The notes under the pieces were generated by a model. The model saw nothing but the letters and a program-made list of their open reading frames with translations, was not told the DNA's origin and did no database searches. From Trueperaceae bacterium (GTDB lineage: Bacteria; Deinococcota; Deinococci; Deinococcales; Trueperaceae): a stretch of DNA of 34,371 nt. Location of the stretch: NCBI GenBank assembly GCA_007695125.1, contig REEJ01000162.1, positions 1 to 34,371 of the forward strand, given 5' to 3'. Each line of letters starts with the position of its first letter. The first letter of the stretch is position 1. Position numbers and translations under genes: made by a program. Shown in pieces: positions 10,501 through 17,587 of the stretch.

Positions 10501-10947
10501 GATGCGTTCGGTCAGGTCGTTCCAGTCCTGGATGTGGGCGAAGACGGTGTCGCGGCAGCGCTGGTTGAACGCGGCGATGCCGTAGTCCTCGATCTGCTGC
10601 TTGTTCGTGAAGCCGAGCTCCTGCTCGACGGCGATCTCGACGGGGAGGCCGTGCGTGTCCCACCCACCCTTGCGCGTGACACGGTGGCCTTGCATCGTCT
10701 TGAAGCGCGGGAAGACGTCCTTGAAGGCCCGGCTCAGCACGTGATGGACGCCGGGGCGACCGTTCGCGGTCGGCGGGCCTTCGTAGAAGACCCACGGGCC
10801 CCTCGGTGCGGGCCGGTCGAGCGTGCGCTCGAACACGCGCTCGCGCTCCCACAGCGCCCGGACGTCGCGCTCCAGGGTCGGTGCGTCCAACGTGGTCGGG
10901 GCGCCGTCGAACATCGCGCCATCGGATCGTTGCGGTCGTTCGCCCAC
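7558..10947 (-). CDS. ileS: isoleucyl-tRNA synthetase, eukaryote-like type 2
   Basis: This 1129-residue class I synthetase charges tRNA-Ile. WVFYEGPPTANG, KTMQGHRVTRKGGWDTHGLPVE and WVDLESAYVTYHN.YIES mark the type 2 (eukaryote-like) form. The signature 1 motif reads G66-V-H68-H69 instead of H-x-G-H. Signature 2 is EKMSKSKGN. The editing domain has AYVAWTTTPWTLPANTGLAVHP. The anticodon-binding domain and a long C-terminal region follow. I chose GTG at 10947 because GGAGGT lies 7 nt upstream; the ATG at 10914 has no ribosome-binding site, and longer frames run into the T-box. Expression should respond to uncharged tRNA-Ile through the upstream T-box. Type 2 enzymes tolerate mupirocin, and the swapped G-x-H-H form is linked to very high tolerance in published work on the family. 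Confidence 0.97.
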   Translation of the reverse strand: MGERPQRSDGAMFDGAPTTLDAPTLERDVRALWERERVFERTLDRPAPRGPWVFYEGPPTANGRPGVHHVLSRAFKDVFPRFKTMQGHRVTRKGGWDTHGLPVEIAVEQELGFTNKQQIEDYGIAAFNQRCRDTVFAHIQDWNDLTERIAFWVDLESAYVTYHNGYIESCWWVMKSLWDRGLLEEDYRTTWHSPSSNTTLASHEVSLGYRDDVPDPSVYPAFPADVADLARRGLIATDETRPVAYVAWTTTPWTLPANTGLAVHPEARYVVVEGRRRRDDPASEPALFVLAEALVAAVFGESPYRVVSSCRGVDLVDARYHPILRGRLDDDAGTGAASRAGWRVVADDFVTLEDGTGIVHLAPAYGDLEVGRRHGLPTAWSVDLTGRVMPEVRPIDAPGGAPEGAPEDGAGPYAGVWFKAADASITRDLIERGAMFADGEIRHTYPFNWRDGTPLMNVVKKSWYVRTSRFREQLLRANDAINWYPDHIRTGRFGKWLEGNVDWALSRERYWGAPLPIWRGDDGSLLCVGSVAELSELAGRDLGDLDLHRPAVDEVVFEVGGVTYRREPYTVDVWFESGAMPYAQWHYTGQDGPAADALRAHFPADYICEAIDQTRGWFYSLHALATLLTHDGSDDLPRGPLADMVTNTSSFKNVIVLGHIVDEKGEKMSKSKGNVVDPFTVLDAYGADALRWYLYASSPPEATKRFSTALVEETQRDLFATLANTYGFFTLYANLDRPDLHAAVDGAYTLGDRWLASRREALTRDVTAALEGFDPTGAARAIRDFVVDDLSNWYVRRNRRRFWRGDGGDDALAAYRSLYDALVRVATLMAPLAPYISERLWQDLVRRVDADAAVSVHLADWPEADVARIDDTLMRDVAVIQRLVELGRSARAASGHKVRQPLPEVLVRVRSDAERDGVARLEDQLRDELNVKRVRYLDLTDAFLDYDLKPNLPLIGKRLGKRIPALRAALAAADPRAIASAVREGREVSFDLDGERVTLEPEALLLDARSPEGFAAVEDRGYLVALDTTLTPALVREGLARDAVRLVQDTRKQAGLDVSDRIELWLRAADATAVQALAEHEATLRAETLAVALALGDAAPDDAFALSTTLGEGEVRIGLRRVSDRDTLP

Positions 10948-10990
10948 CGCGCTCACCTCCAGGGTCGTGCGACGCAGAGGCGACATGACA

Positions 10991-11275
10991 CGGGCGCCCC
11001 AGCGACAGCGTTGGGGCGCCCGTTCGAGCGCGGTACCACCCAACTTCGGCGCCCCGTAAGGGACACCCTCGCGCGCGCCGCCCGCCATCGAGGCTAGGGA
11101 GCACGCCGACGCTGTGTCGGGCGTCACCCGGCGCCGTCTACTGCCACGAGACGTTCGGTCTCTCGCGGGTTCGGGGCGCGGCTCGGGGAGGATGTTCGGC
11201 GTCCGGGATCCCGTCGGGCTCACACCATCCCCGACTCGCTGTTGGGCTGTCGATCGCCTACTCGTTCCCCGTCAC
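10991..11275 (-). promoter_or_regulatory. T-box riboswitch (isoleucine specifier) upstream of ileS
   Basis: On the minus strand the conserved T-box sequence GGGTGGTACCGCG is at 11029-11041. A GA-motif AGTA is at 11259-11262. GAACATC places the specifier codon ATC (Ile) at 11191-11193, which fits the downstream gene. A 5-bp stem III-like hairpin is at 11106-11120. The antiterminator pairs 11048-11055 with 11013-11021. A competing 11-bp hairpin pairs 11012-11022 with 10991-11001, so the segment 11013-11021 is shared and the two structures exclude each other. The competing hairpin has no U-run after it, so termination may be weak, or control may act another way. The leader boundaries are approximate. 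Confidence 0.9.
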
Positions 11276-11321
11276 GTTCGGCGCGGCCCGCCTACCGGCC
11301 GTGCCCAGCACGGTGCGCCGC

Positions 11322-11352
11322 TTGACAAGAGGCGGTCGCACGCGTGTACACT
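11322..11352 (+). promoter_or_regulatory. candidate rho promoter
   Basis: A perfect TTGACA at 11322-11327 is followed by TACACT at 11347-11352 (19-nt spacer) or TGTACA at 11345-11350 (17-nt spacer). Predicted start is near 11358, giving rho a leader of more than 200 nt. It interleaves with the ileS promoter on the other strand. Confidence 0.6.
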
Positions 11353-11354
11353 GA

Positions 11355-11384
11355 AGCGTAGCAGTCGGCCTTCTGGAGCGTCAA
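11355..11384 (-). promoter_or_regulatory. candidate ileS promoter
   Basis: Minus strand: TTGACG (11379-11384), 18-nt spacer, TACGCT (11355-11360). Predicted start is near 11348, about 70 nt before the first recognisable T-box element. Its -10 lies 3 bp from the -10 of the rho promoter. Confidence 0.5.
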
Positions 11385-11574
11385 GACGCCGCTGCCCCTC
11401 CCACCACAACCTGCCCGATTTCGAGCACTGCAACGCTAGGCTCGCGGGTCAGGCCGATGGCATCGCGTTGCACGCGACACCACGTTCACGTATCGCGTCG
11501 ACGACGCTCCGATCTCAACGCCGTGAGGCACGCCGGCCGAGGCCGCCGTCCGGCACGAGCGAACCAGGAGCCCC
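11359..11574 (+). other. rho 5' leader, no gene seen
   Basis: About 215 nt between the predicted rho start site and its ATG. I see no convincing coding frame or tRNA. The first part is rich in C and poor in G (around 11390-11430), as expected for a Rho-binding region. Autoregulation of rho by termination in its own leader is known in other bacteria; here it is only an inference. A TAGGCT hexamer at 11437-11442 could be a second -10. Confidence 0.4.
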
Positions 11575-13416
11575 ATGAGCCCACGAGCCAAGAAGACCAC
11601 CGACGATGCGGTCGCAGACGGCACTGCCGTCAGCACCGAGACCAAGACACCGGCACCGCGCCGCGGCCGCAAGAAGGCCACCGAGGTCAGCGACGCCGCA
11701 GCGGCCGTCGACACTGCCTCCGACGCGCCCACCGACGCTGGCGCGGTCGTCGAGAGCCCCGAACCCGCACCCAAGCGCCGTGGCCGCCCCCCGGGCAGCA
11801 AGAACGCCAAGCCGGCCAGCGCTGCTGCCGACGGCGTCGCGTCTCCGCCCGACCCGGCAGCGGCCGAGGCTGCTCCGCGAGGTGAGGCGGCAGCACAGCC
11901 GGCGACGCCTGACGCAGATGAGAGCGCCGCGAAAGAGAACGAGAAAGAGAACGAGAAAGAGAACGAACGACGCGGGTCGCGCGGGCGACGCGGACGGCGC
12001 GGCGGTGGTTCGGACGACGTGGCGGGCGCCGCTTCCGACACGGCGACCGACGACAGCTCCGACGATGCGAACGACGACGCCGAGGGCGAGGGCGACGACG
12101 GCCGCTCCCAGGCTGGCCGGCAGCAGCAGCGCGGCAGGCGCAACCGCGGCGGCCAACGCAAGGGTGGCCTGAACTTCCGAGACCTGCAGGGCAAGATCGT
12201 CCCCGAGTTGCACCTGCTGGCGAAGGAGGTCGGGCTCGAGCACTACCGTGAGATGGCGCAAGACGAGCTCGTGGTCGCGGTGCTCGAGCGCTCCACGGAG
12301 GCCGAGGGCCTGCGGCTCGTCTCGGGCTACCTCGAGATCTCCTCCGACGGGTACGGCTTCTTGCAGGAGTCGCTGCTGAAGCAGACCACCCGCAGCGTGA
12401 TCGTGTCCGCGGGGCTCATCAAGCAGTTCCGCCTGCGCACGGGCGACGTGATCATGGGCAAGGCCCGACGACCGCGCGACAACGAGCGCTACGGCACGCT
12501 GATCCGTGTCGAGGCCGTCAACGGCGTGGATCCGTTCCAGGCCGCGAAGCGCCCGCGCTTCGACGACCTGGTGCCGACCTTCCCGGACCGTCGGATCACG
12601 CTCGAGATCGGTCAGAACGACCTGTCTGCGCGCGTCATCGACCTGCTCGCCCCGATCGGCCGCGGCCAGCGCGGACTCATCGTGGCGCCACCGAAGGCGG
12701 GGAAGACGACGCTGCTCAAGGCGATCGCCAAGTCGGCGGTCACCAACGAGCCCGACATCACCGTCATCGTGCTCCTCGTCGATGAGCGTCCGGAGGAGGT
12801 CACGGACTTCCGGGAGAGCGTGGAGGGCGTCGAAGTGGTGGCGAGCACCTTCGACGAGCCGCCGGCGAACCACATCCGGGTCGCGGAGTTCGTCCATGAG
12901 CGCGCCCGTCGGATCGTCGAGGACGGCGGTCACGTGATGATCCTGCTCGACTCGATCACGCGCCTCGCGCGCGCCAACAACCTCGTCACACCCGCCACCG
13001 GTCGCACCCTCTCCGGCGGCCTCGACTCCAACGCCCTGCATTGGCCGAAGCGCTTCCTCGGTGCCGCGCGGAACATCCGCGGCGGTGGCTCGCTGTCGAT
13101 CCTGGCGACCGCGCTCGTCGAGACCGGCTCGCGGATGGACGACGTCATCTTCGAGGAGTTCAAGGGGACGGGCAACATGGAGTTGCACCTCTCACGCCGC
13201 CTCGAGGAACGCCGCATCTTCCCCGCGATCGACATCCTGAAGTCGGGCACGCGGCGTGAGGAGTTGCTCCTCTCGGAGGACGTGCTGGCCAAGATGTGGT
13301 TGCTGCGCAAGGTCATCAGCGACATGGACGCCGCCGAGGCGATGGAGATGCTGTTGTCGCGGCTCAACCGCACCAAGAGCAACGCCGAGTTCCTGTCGAC
13401 GCTCGGCCAGGGCTGA
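11575..13416 (+). CDS. rho: transcription termination factor Rho with long N-terminal extension
   Basis: This 613-residue ring ATPase terminates transcription by translocating along RNA. Residues 1 to about 190 are low-complexity: alternating Ala/Asp/Glu tracts, an AT-hook-like KRRGRPPGSKN at 67-77, three KENE units near 120-131, then Arg/Gly-rich RGSRGRRGRRGGG. The Rho core begins near 195 (LNFRDLQGKIVPELHLLAKEVGL), followed by the primary RNA-binding fold (SGYLEISSDGYGFL), Walker A PPKAGKTT near 371-380, VMILLDSITRLARA (Walker B), ALHWPKRFLGAARN (Q-loop region), and EEFKGTGNMELHLSR. E. coli Rho has about 419 residues, so the extra length is all N-terminal. Start ATG has AGGAG 5 nt upstream. 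Insertions here in actinobacterial Rho are known to bind RNA. Confidence 0.96.
   Translation: MSPRAKKTTDDAVADGTAVSTETKTPAPRRGRKKATEVSDAAAAVDTASDAPTDAGAVVESPEPAPKRRGRPPGSKNAKPASAAADGVASPPDPAAAEAAPRGEAAAQPATPDADESAAKENEKENEKENERRGSRGRRGRRGGGSDDVAGAASDTATDDSSDDANDDAEGEGDDGRSQAGRQQQRGRRNRGGQRKGGLNFRDLQGKIVPELHLLAKEVGLEHYREMAQDELVVAVLERSTEAEGLRLVSGYLEISSDGYGFLQESLLKQTTRSVIVSAGLIKQFRLRTGDVIMGKARRPRDNERYGTLIRVEAVNGVDPFQAAKRPRFDDLVPTFPDRRITLEIGQNDLSARVIDLLAPIGRGQRGLIVAPPKAGKTTLLKAIAKSAVTNEPDITVIVLLVDERPEEVTDFRESVEGVEVVASTFDEPPANHIRVAEFVHERARRIVEDGGHVMILLDSITRLARANNLVTPATGRTLSGGLDSNALHWPKRFLGAARNIRGGGSLSILATALVETGSRMDDVIFEEFKGTGNMELHLSRRLEERRIFPAIDILKSGTRREELLLSEDVLAKMWLLRKVISDMDAAEAMEMLLSRLNRTKSNAEFLSTLGQG
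11931..11966 (+). repeat. 12-bp tandem repeat, three perfect copies, inside rho
   Basis: GAAAGAGAACGA repeated at 11931-11942, 11943-11954 and 11955-11966. It encodes Lys-Glu-Asn-Glu units and is far more A-rich than the surrounding sequence. In-frame unit length means copy-number change would not break the gene. Confidence 0.9.
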
Positions 13417-13418
13417 TC

Positions 13419-14000
13419 TTGGGGCGGCGGGCCGCGGCGCTGCCGGGCCGAGTCGTCGTGGCGCTGCTGGCCGGCCTCCTCAGTGCGGCGGTCGGAGCCC
13501 AACACGGCGTGGGTGCTTCTGCGCCGAGCCCCGAGGTCCGCGCCGCGCACGCCACCGAGCAACTTGCCGTGCTGCGGCGGGCCGCGGAGTTGAGCGTCGG
13601 GATCGACCGGATCGGCCAGGAGTACCTGTGGCCGCTGGAGGGTCGGATCAGCTCGCCGTTCGGGTGGCGCAACATCTCCGTGGCGGGGAACAGGTTCCAC
13701 GGCGGGATCGACATCGCCGCGCCGACCGGCACGCCGGTGCGCTCGGCGCGCGGCGGTGTGGTCACGCGGGCCGGTTGGGTCGGTGCCTACGGGTTTCTGG
13801 TGATCGTCGATCACGGTGCCGGCTGGGAGACCCGCTACGCGCACCTCAGCCGCATCGACGTCACGGTCGGGCAACGTCTGGCGCAGGGCGCGGTCGTGGG
13901 TCTGGTCGGGTCGACCGGCGCCTCGACCGGGCCGCATCTGCACTTCGAGGTCCGCCGGGAGGGCCAGGCGCTCGACCCACTCGCTTACCTGGCGCGCTGA
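13419..14000 (+). CDS. secreted M23-family peptidoglycan endopeptidase (LytM-like)
   Basis: About 193 residues. The N-terminus has basic residues followed by VVVALLAGLLSAAVGAQ, a signal peptide with a likely cleavage after Ala-x-Ala-type residues, so the enzyme should act in the envelope. The M23 domain runs from about residue 68: LEGRISSPFGWR, FHGGIDIAAPTGTPV (His and Asp zinc ligands), DHGAGWETRYAHLS (catalytic His), STGASTGPHLHFEV (HxH, third ligand). It probably cleaves peptide cross-links. The start is weakly determined: TTG at 13419, 2 nt after the rho stop, is the best fit to a signal peptide, but no strong ribosome-binding site is seen. There is no coiled coil as in EnvC-type activators, and all metal ligands are kept. 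Confidence 0.85.
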   Translation: MGRRAAALPGRVVVALLAGLLSAAVGAQHGVGASAPSPEVRAAHATEQLAVLRRAAELSVGIDRIGQEYLWPLEGRISSPFGWRNISVAGNRFHGGIDIAAPTGTPVRSARGGVVTRAGWVGAYGFLVIVDHGAGWETRYAHLSRIDVTVGQRLAQGAVVGLVGSTGASTGPHLHFEVRREGQALDPLAYLAR

Positions 14001-14051
14001 GCGCGACGGACTCAGGTCGCGTGGTCCCTGGTGGTTGCCCGTCCCGGAGCC

Positions 14052-14057
14052 TATACT
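14052..14057 (+). promoter_or_regulatory. candidate -10 box for the Rrf2-cysteine desulfurase unit
   Basis: TATACT, 39 nt before the regulator's ATG. No good -35 at 17-18 nt, as would fit an activated or regulated promoter. Confidence 0.45.
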
Positions 14058-14096
14058 CGCCCCAGGGTGCTCGCAACGGCCCGGCGAAGGGGAGCC

Positions 14097-14546
14097 ATGT
14101 GGATCTCGACTCGTGCACAGTACGGCATGCGCGCCCTCGTCGAGGTCGCCCTCGGCGGTGACAAGCCGACGAGTCTGAAGACCGTCGCCGAGCGCCAGCA
14201 GTTGTCACAGCCCTACCTGGAACAGATCTTCGCCGTACTCCGCAACGCACAGCTCGTCGAGAGCGTGCGGGGCGCCCACGGCGGCTACCGCGTCGTGCGG
14301 CCCCTGGACTCGATCGATGCCCTCGAGATCGTGGAGCTGCTCGAGGGGAGCGTCGCTCCCGTCGCCTGCATCGACGACGGCACCACCTGCGAGATGACCG
14401 GGCACTGCTCCACCGAGCCGCTCTGGCGCGAGGTCGACGAGGCGGTACGCAGCGTGCTGCGCGCGACGAGCCTCGAGGACCTGGTCCGCCGCAAGACGTT
14501 CCTCCAGCTCGAGCCTCTCCCGAGCCGGTTCGCCAACCCTTCGTGA
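14097..14546 (+). CDS. Rrf2-family Fe-S transcription regulator, IscR-like
   Basis: This 149-residue winged-helix regulator begins MWISTRAQYGMRALVEVAL, the family opening. LKTVAERQQLSQPYLEQIFAVLRNAQLV is the helix-turn-helix and SVRGAHGGYRVVRP the wing. Cys91, Cys98 and Cys104 (ACIDDGTTC..GHC) have almost the spacing of the three [2Fe-2S] cysteine ligands of IscR, with His103 nearby. Start ATG follows AAGGGGAG. The stop overlaps the start of a cysteine desulfurase by 4 nt. The pair suggests an IscR-type loop in which cluster occupancy controls Fe-S assembly genes, perhaps its own promoter at 14052. NsrR- or CymR-like roles are less likely from the cysteine pattern and the neighbour. Confidence 0.9.
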   Translation: MWISTRAQYGMRALVEVALGGDKPTSLKTVAERQQLSQPYLEQIFAVLRNAQLVESVRGAHGGYRVVRPLDSIDALEIVELLEGSVAPVACIDDGTTCEMTGHCSTEPLWREVDEAVRSVLRATSLEDLVRRKTFLQLEPLPSRFANPS

Positions 14547-15724
14547 CGCGCGAGCGCGACGCGGCGGGGCGATCGACTCGCGCCGCGATCATCGACGTGG
14601 ACCGTGCCGCCACGACACCGGTGCATCCCGACGTCCTCGAGGCGATGCTGCCGTGGTTTCGCGACCGTGCCGGCAACCCGTCGTCGCTGCACGCAGCCGG
14701 TCGCGAGGCGCGGCGCGCGGTGGAGGACGCTCGTGAACGCGTCGCGGCGGCCCTCGAGGCGACGGCGCGTCAGGTGGTCTTCACCAGCGGGGCCACCGAG
14801 GCGCTGCACCTCGCGCTGCTCGGCAGCCTGGCGTTGCGCCCGGGAGCGCACATCGTCGCGAGCGCGGCTGAGCACGCCGCCCTCCTGGAGGCCGTGCGCA
14901 CGGCTGCGCGGCTGGGGCATCCGGTCACGTGGGTCCCCAGCGGGCCCGATGGGCGGATCGACCACGACGAGCTGGCCGCCGCGCTCCAGGACGACACGGC
15001 GCTGCTCGCCGTGATGCGTACCAACAACGAGACCGGCGTGCAGAACGACCTCGCGCCACTGCGCGCTCACGTCGAGGCGCGCGGTGTGCGGGTGCTCGTC
15101 GACGCCGTGCAATCGTTCGGCCATGAACGCGTCGGGCTCGAGCACTGCGGCGCAGACCTGCTGGTGGTCTCGAGCCACAAGGTGGAGGGCCCGAAGGGCA
15201 GCGGGGCGCTCGTCCTCCGCGACGGCGTCGTGGTGGAGCCGCAGCAGCGCGGTGGCGGACAAGAGCGCGGGCTCAGGGGCGGCACGGTCGACGTGCCAGC
15301 CGTGGTCGGCTTCGGTCGTGCGGCGGTGCGCGCGACCGCGTGGCAGGAGCGCGCGGCACGCGTGTCGGCCCTGCGCGACCGCTTGGAACGGGGCGTGTGC
15401 GCCATGGGCGGCGTGACGGTGCACGGCTCAGGTGCACCCCGCGGTCCGAAGCACGTGCACGTGCACGTCGAAGGGATCGATGGCGAGACGCTGCTCATCA
15501 ACCTCGACCGTGAAGGCGTGCTGGCCAGCGCCGGCTCGGCCTGCGCAGCCGGCAGCCTCGAGCCGAGCCACGTGCTGCTAGCGATGGGCCGCTCGGCAGC
15601 GGTGTCACGCGCCAGCGTGCGCTTCAGCCTAGGCGACCACCTCGACGAGACCGTCATCGACGAGGCCGTGCTGCGCGTGCGTCGCGCCGTGCTCAGGACG
15701 CGCGGTGTCGAGGGCGCGACCTGA
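14543..15724 (+). CDS. cysteine desulfurase (NifS/IscS family)
   Basis: This 393-residue PLP enzyme removes sulfur from cysteine for Fe-S cluster and thio-tRNA synthesis. Features: AATTPVHPDVLEAMLPWF at the N-terminus, GNPSSLHAAGREAR, TSGATEALHLAL (phosphate binding), MRTNNETGVQNDL, VDAVQSFGH, the PLP lysine in SSHKVEGPKGSGAL (Lys213), GGGQERGLRGGT, and the catalytic cysteine in SAGSACAAGSLEPSHVL (Cys334). The usual DNxATT reads DRAATT, a minor change. GTG start in a 4-nt overlap with the regulator, so the two are coupled. No IscU/SufU scaffold follows; clpX converges 6 bp downstream. Confidence 0.94.
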   Translation: MTRERDAAGRSTRAAIIDVDRAATTPVHPDVLEAMLPWFRDRAGNPSSLHAAGREARRAVEDARERVAAALEATARQVVFTSGATEALHLALLGSLALRPGAHIVASAAEHAALLEAVRTAARLGHPVTWVPSGPDGRIDHDELAAALQDDTALLAVMRTNNETGVQNDLAPLRAHVEARGVRVLVDAVQSFGHERVGLEHCGADLLVVSSHKVEGPKGSGALVLRDGVVVEPQQRGGGQERGLRGGTVDVPAVVGFGRAAVRATAWQERAARVSALRDRLERGVCAMGGVTVHGSGAPRGPKHVHVHVEGIDGETLLINLDREGVLASAGSACAAGSLEPSHVLLAMGRSAAVSRASVRFSLGDHLDETVIDEAVLRVRRAVLRTRGVEGAT

Positions 15725-15730
15725 CGGTCG

Positions 15731-16924
15731 TCACGCCGTGCGGCGTCGCTCGGCCCGCGCCAGCGCCTCGAACGGATCGTCGAGGTCGGCGGCGTCGACG
15801 ACGATGCGCGTCACGTCGCCGCCCGGCACCTCGTACATGAGGTCGCCCATGGTGCGCTCCATGACCGAGCGCAGCCCACGGGCGCCCGTCTTGCGCCCCT
15901 TGGCGCGCCGCGCGATCTCACGCAGCGCCGCGTCGGTGATCTCCAGGTCGACGCCATCGAGCGCGAACGCCTCCCGGTAGTGCCGCACGAGCGCATGTCG
16001 CGGCTTGGTGAGCACATCGACGAGGGCATCCTCGCTCAACTCGTGGAGTCGGACGGTGACCGGTAGACGCCCGATGAGTTCGGGGATCAGGCCGTAGGTC
16101 ATGAGGTCCTCGGGCAGGATGTCGGCCTCGGCCACCTTCATGTCGCCATCGTCCGCCTCGACCTGGAAGCCGACACGGCTCACGGCGACGCGCCGCCGCA
16201 CGATCTCCTCGAGGCCCTCGAACGCGCCACCACAGACGAACAGGATCTGGCTCGTGTCGATGGGGATGAGCTCTTGATGCGGGTGCTTGCGACCGCCTTG
16301 GGGTGGGACGTGGCACACCGTGCCCTCGATCATCTTCAGCAGCGCCTGCTGGACCCCTTCGCCGGACACGTCGCGGGTGATCGACGGTCCCTCGGACTTG
16401 CGCGCGATCTTGTCGATCTCGTCGAGGTAGATGATGCCGCGCTCCGCGGTGCCGACGTCGTAGTCCGCGACCTGCAAGAGTCGCAAGACGATGTTCTCGA
16501 CATCGTCCCCGACGTAGCCTGCCTCGGTCAGGGTGGTGGCGTCGGCGATGGCGAACGGCACCTGCAAGGCCTTCGCGAGCGTCTGCGCGAGCAGCGTCTT
16601 GCCCGTGCCGGAAGGGCCGACGAGCAGGATGTTGGCCTTCTGGAGGTCGGCGTCGGGATGCTGCAGGCGCTTCACGTGCTGGTAGACCGCGACGGCCAGG
16701 GTGCGCTTGGCAGCGTCCTGCTCGATCACGTGCTGGTCGAGCTGCTTCCGGATCTCGCGCGGCGTCGGGACCCGCAACGTCCGACTCGGCCGAGTCGCCG
16801 CAGCCAAGGTGTCGCGGCCGCGCTCCAGGCAAGCGGCGCAGATGGCGGCCTCGCCGTCCGTGCTGGTGACGAGCCGCTTCACCTCGGATGCCGGGCGGCC
16901 ACAGAAGCTGCAACGCGAGGCCAC
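15731..16924 (-). CDS. clpX: ClpX, ATP-dependent unfoldase of ClpXP
   Basis: This AAA+ protein of about 397 residues recognises, unfolds and feeds substrates to ClpP. The N-terminal C4 zinc domain is [36 protein letters not shown] is Walker [12 protein letters not shown] Walker B, and [27 protein letters not shown] and [11 protein letters not shown] (sensor 2) follow. The pore loop is GYVGDD. Two GTG codons are possible starts: 16930 in a GTGA overlap with clpP has no spacing to the GAGGT motif, whereas 16924 has about 6 nt, so I chose 16924. The C-terminus is a little shorter than in E. coli. Third gene of tig-clpP-clpX. Confidence 0.96.
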   Translation of the reverse strand: MASRCSFCGRPASEVKRLVTSTDGEAAICAACLERGRDTLAAATRPSRTLRVPTPREIRKQLDQHVIEQDAAKRTLAVAVYQHVKRLQHPDADLQKANILLVGPSGTGKTLLAQTLAKALQVPFAIADATTLTEAGYVGDDVENIVLRLLQVADYDVGTAERGIIYLDEIDKIARKSEGPSITRDVSGEGVQQALLKMIEGTVCHVPPQGGRKHPHQELIPIDTSQILFVCGGAFEGLEEIVRRRVAVSRVGFQVEADDGDMKVAEADILPEDLMTYGLIPELIGRLPVTVRLHELSEDALVDVLTKPRHALVRHYREAFALDGVDLEITDAALREIARRAKGRKTGARGLRSVMERTMGDLMYEVPGGDVTRIVVDAADLDDPFEALARAERRRTA

Positions 16925-16926
16925 GG

Positions 16927-17547
16927 TCACACCTCGGGTTCGGTGTCGGCGCCGAAACGCCCGATGGCCTTGGGTTCGACGACCGTGTCGATCAGCCCGT
17001 ACGCCAGCGCGTCGGTCGGGCTCATGAAGTTGTCGCGTTCCATGTCGCGGCGCAGCTTCTCGCGCCCGTGGCCGGTGTGGCGCTCATAGATCACCTCGAG
17101 AATGTCGCGCAACGCCAGGACCTCACGCGCCTGCACCTCCAGGTCGGGCGTGTTCCCGCGGAAGCCTGCCGAGCCCTGGTGGATCATGATGCGCGAGTTC
17201 GGCAGTGCGACGCGGTGCCCGCGCTCGCCGGCCATCAGGATCACCGATCCCATGCTCATCGCGATGCCGACGCAGTTGGTGTGCACCGGGGCCGAGATGT
17301 ACTGCATCGTGTCGTAGATCGCTAGGCCGGCGTAGACCTCGCCGCCGGGGCAGTTGACGAACATGTTGATCGGCTGCTCGCTCGACTGTGACTCCAGCAG
17401 CAGGAGCTGGGCCACGATCACGTTGGCGACCTCGCTATCGATCGGCGTGCCGAGGAAGATGATGCGTTCCTTGAGCAACCGGCTGTAGACGTCGTACATC
17501 CGCTCGCCGCGGCCGGTCTGCTCGATCACGTACGGGATCAACGGCAT
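16927..17547 (-). CDS. clpP: ClpP, serine protease subunit of ClpXP
   Basis: This 206-residue protein forms the tetradecameric proteolytic chamber. The catalytic triad is Ser98 ([12 protein letters not shown]), His123 ([10 protein letters not shown]) and Asp172 (MERDNFMSP), at almost the same positions as in other ClpPs. [16 protein letters not shown] and [20 protein letters not shown] are further signatures. The short propeptide-like start [22 protein letters not shown] is typical of non-E. coli forms. No Shine-Dalgarno precedes the ATG; instead TACAGT lies 5 nt upstream and could be the -10 of a leaderless internal promoter. tig ends 40 nt upstream. Confidence 0.97.
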   Translation of the reverse strand: MPLIPYVIEQTGRGERMYDVYSRLLKERIIFLGTPIDSEVANVIVAQLLLLESQSSEQPINMFVNCPGGEVYAGLAIYDTMQYISAPVHTNCVGIAMSMGSVILMAGERGHRVALPNSRIMIHQGSAGFRGNTPDLEVQAREVLALRDILEVIYERHTGHGREKLRRDMERDNFMSPTDALAYGLIDTVVEPKAIGRFGADTEPEV

Positions 17548-17552
17548 ACGTC

Positions 17553-17558
17553 ACTGTA
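17553..17558 (-). promoter_or_regulatory. candidate -10 for a leaderless clpP transcript
   Basis: TACAGT on the minus strand, 5 nt from the clpP ATG, in a tig-clpP spacer that has no ribosome-binding site. It matches the TANNNT-near-start pattern of several other genes in the window. Confidence 0.35.
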
Positions 17559-17587
17559 TCAGCGGCGCCGCAGCGAGCGCGCTCGTA

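Noticed and set aside
8971-11097. A long open frame on the plus strand across ileS
   Set aside because: It is the antisense of IleRS; its Arg/Ala/Val-rich composition and lack of any domain are typical of shadow frames in GC-rich DNA.
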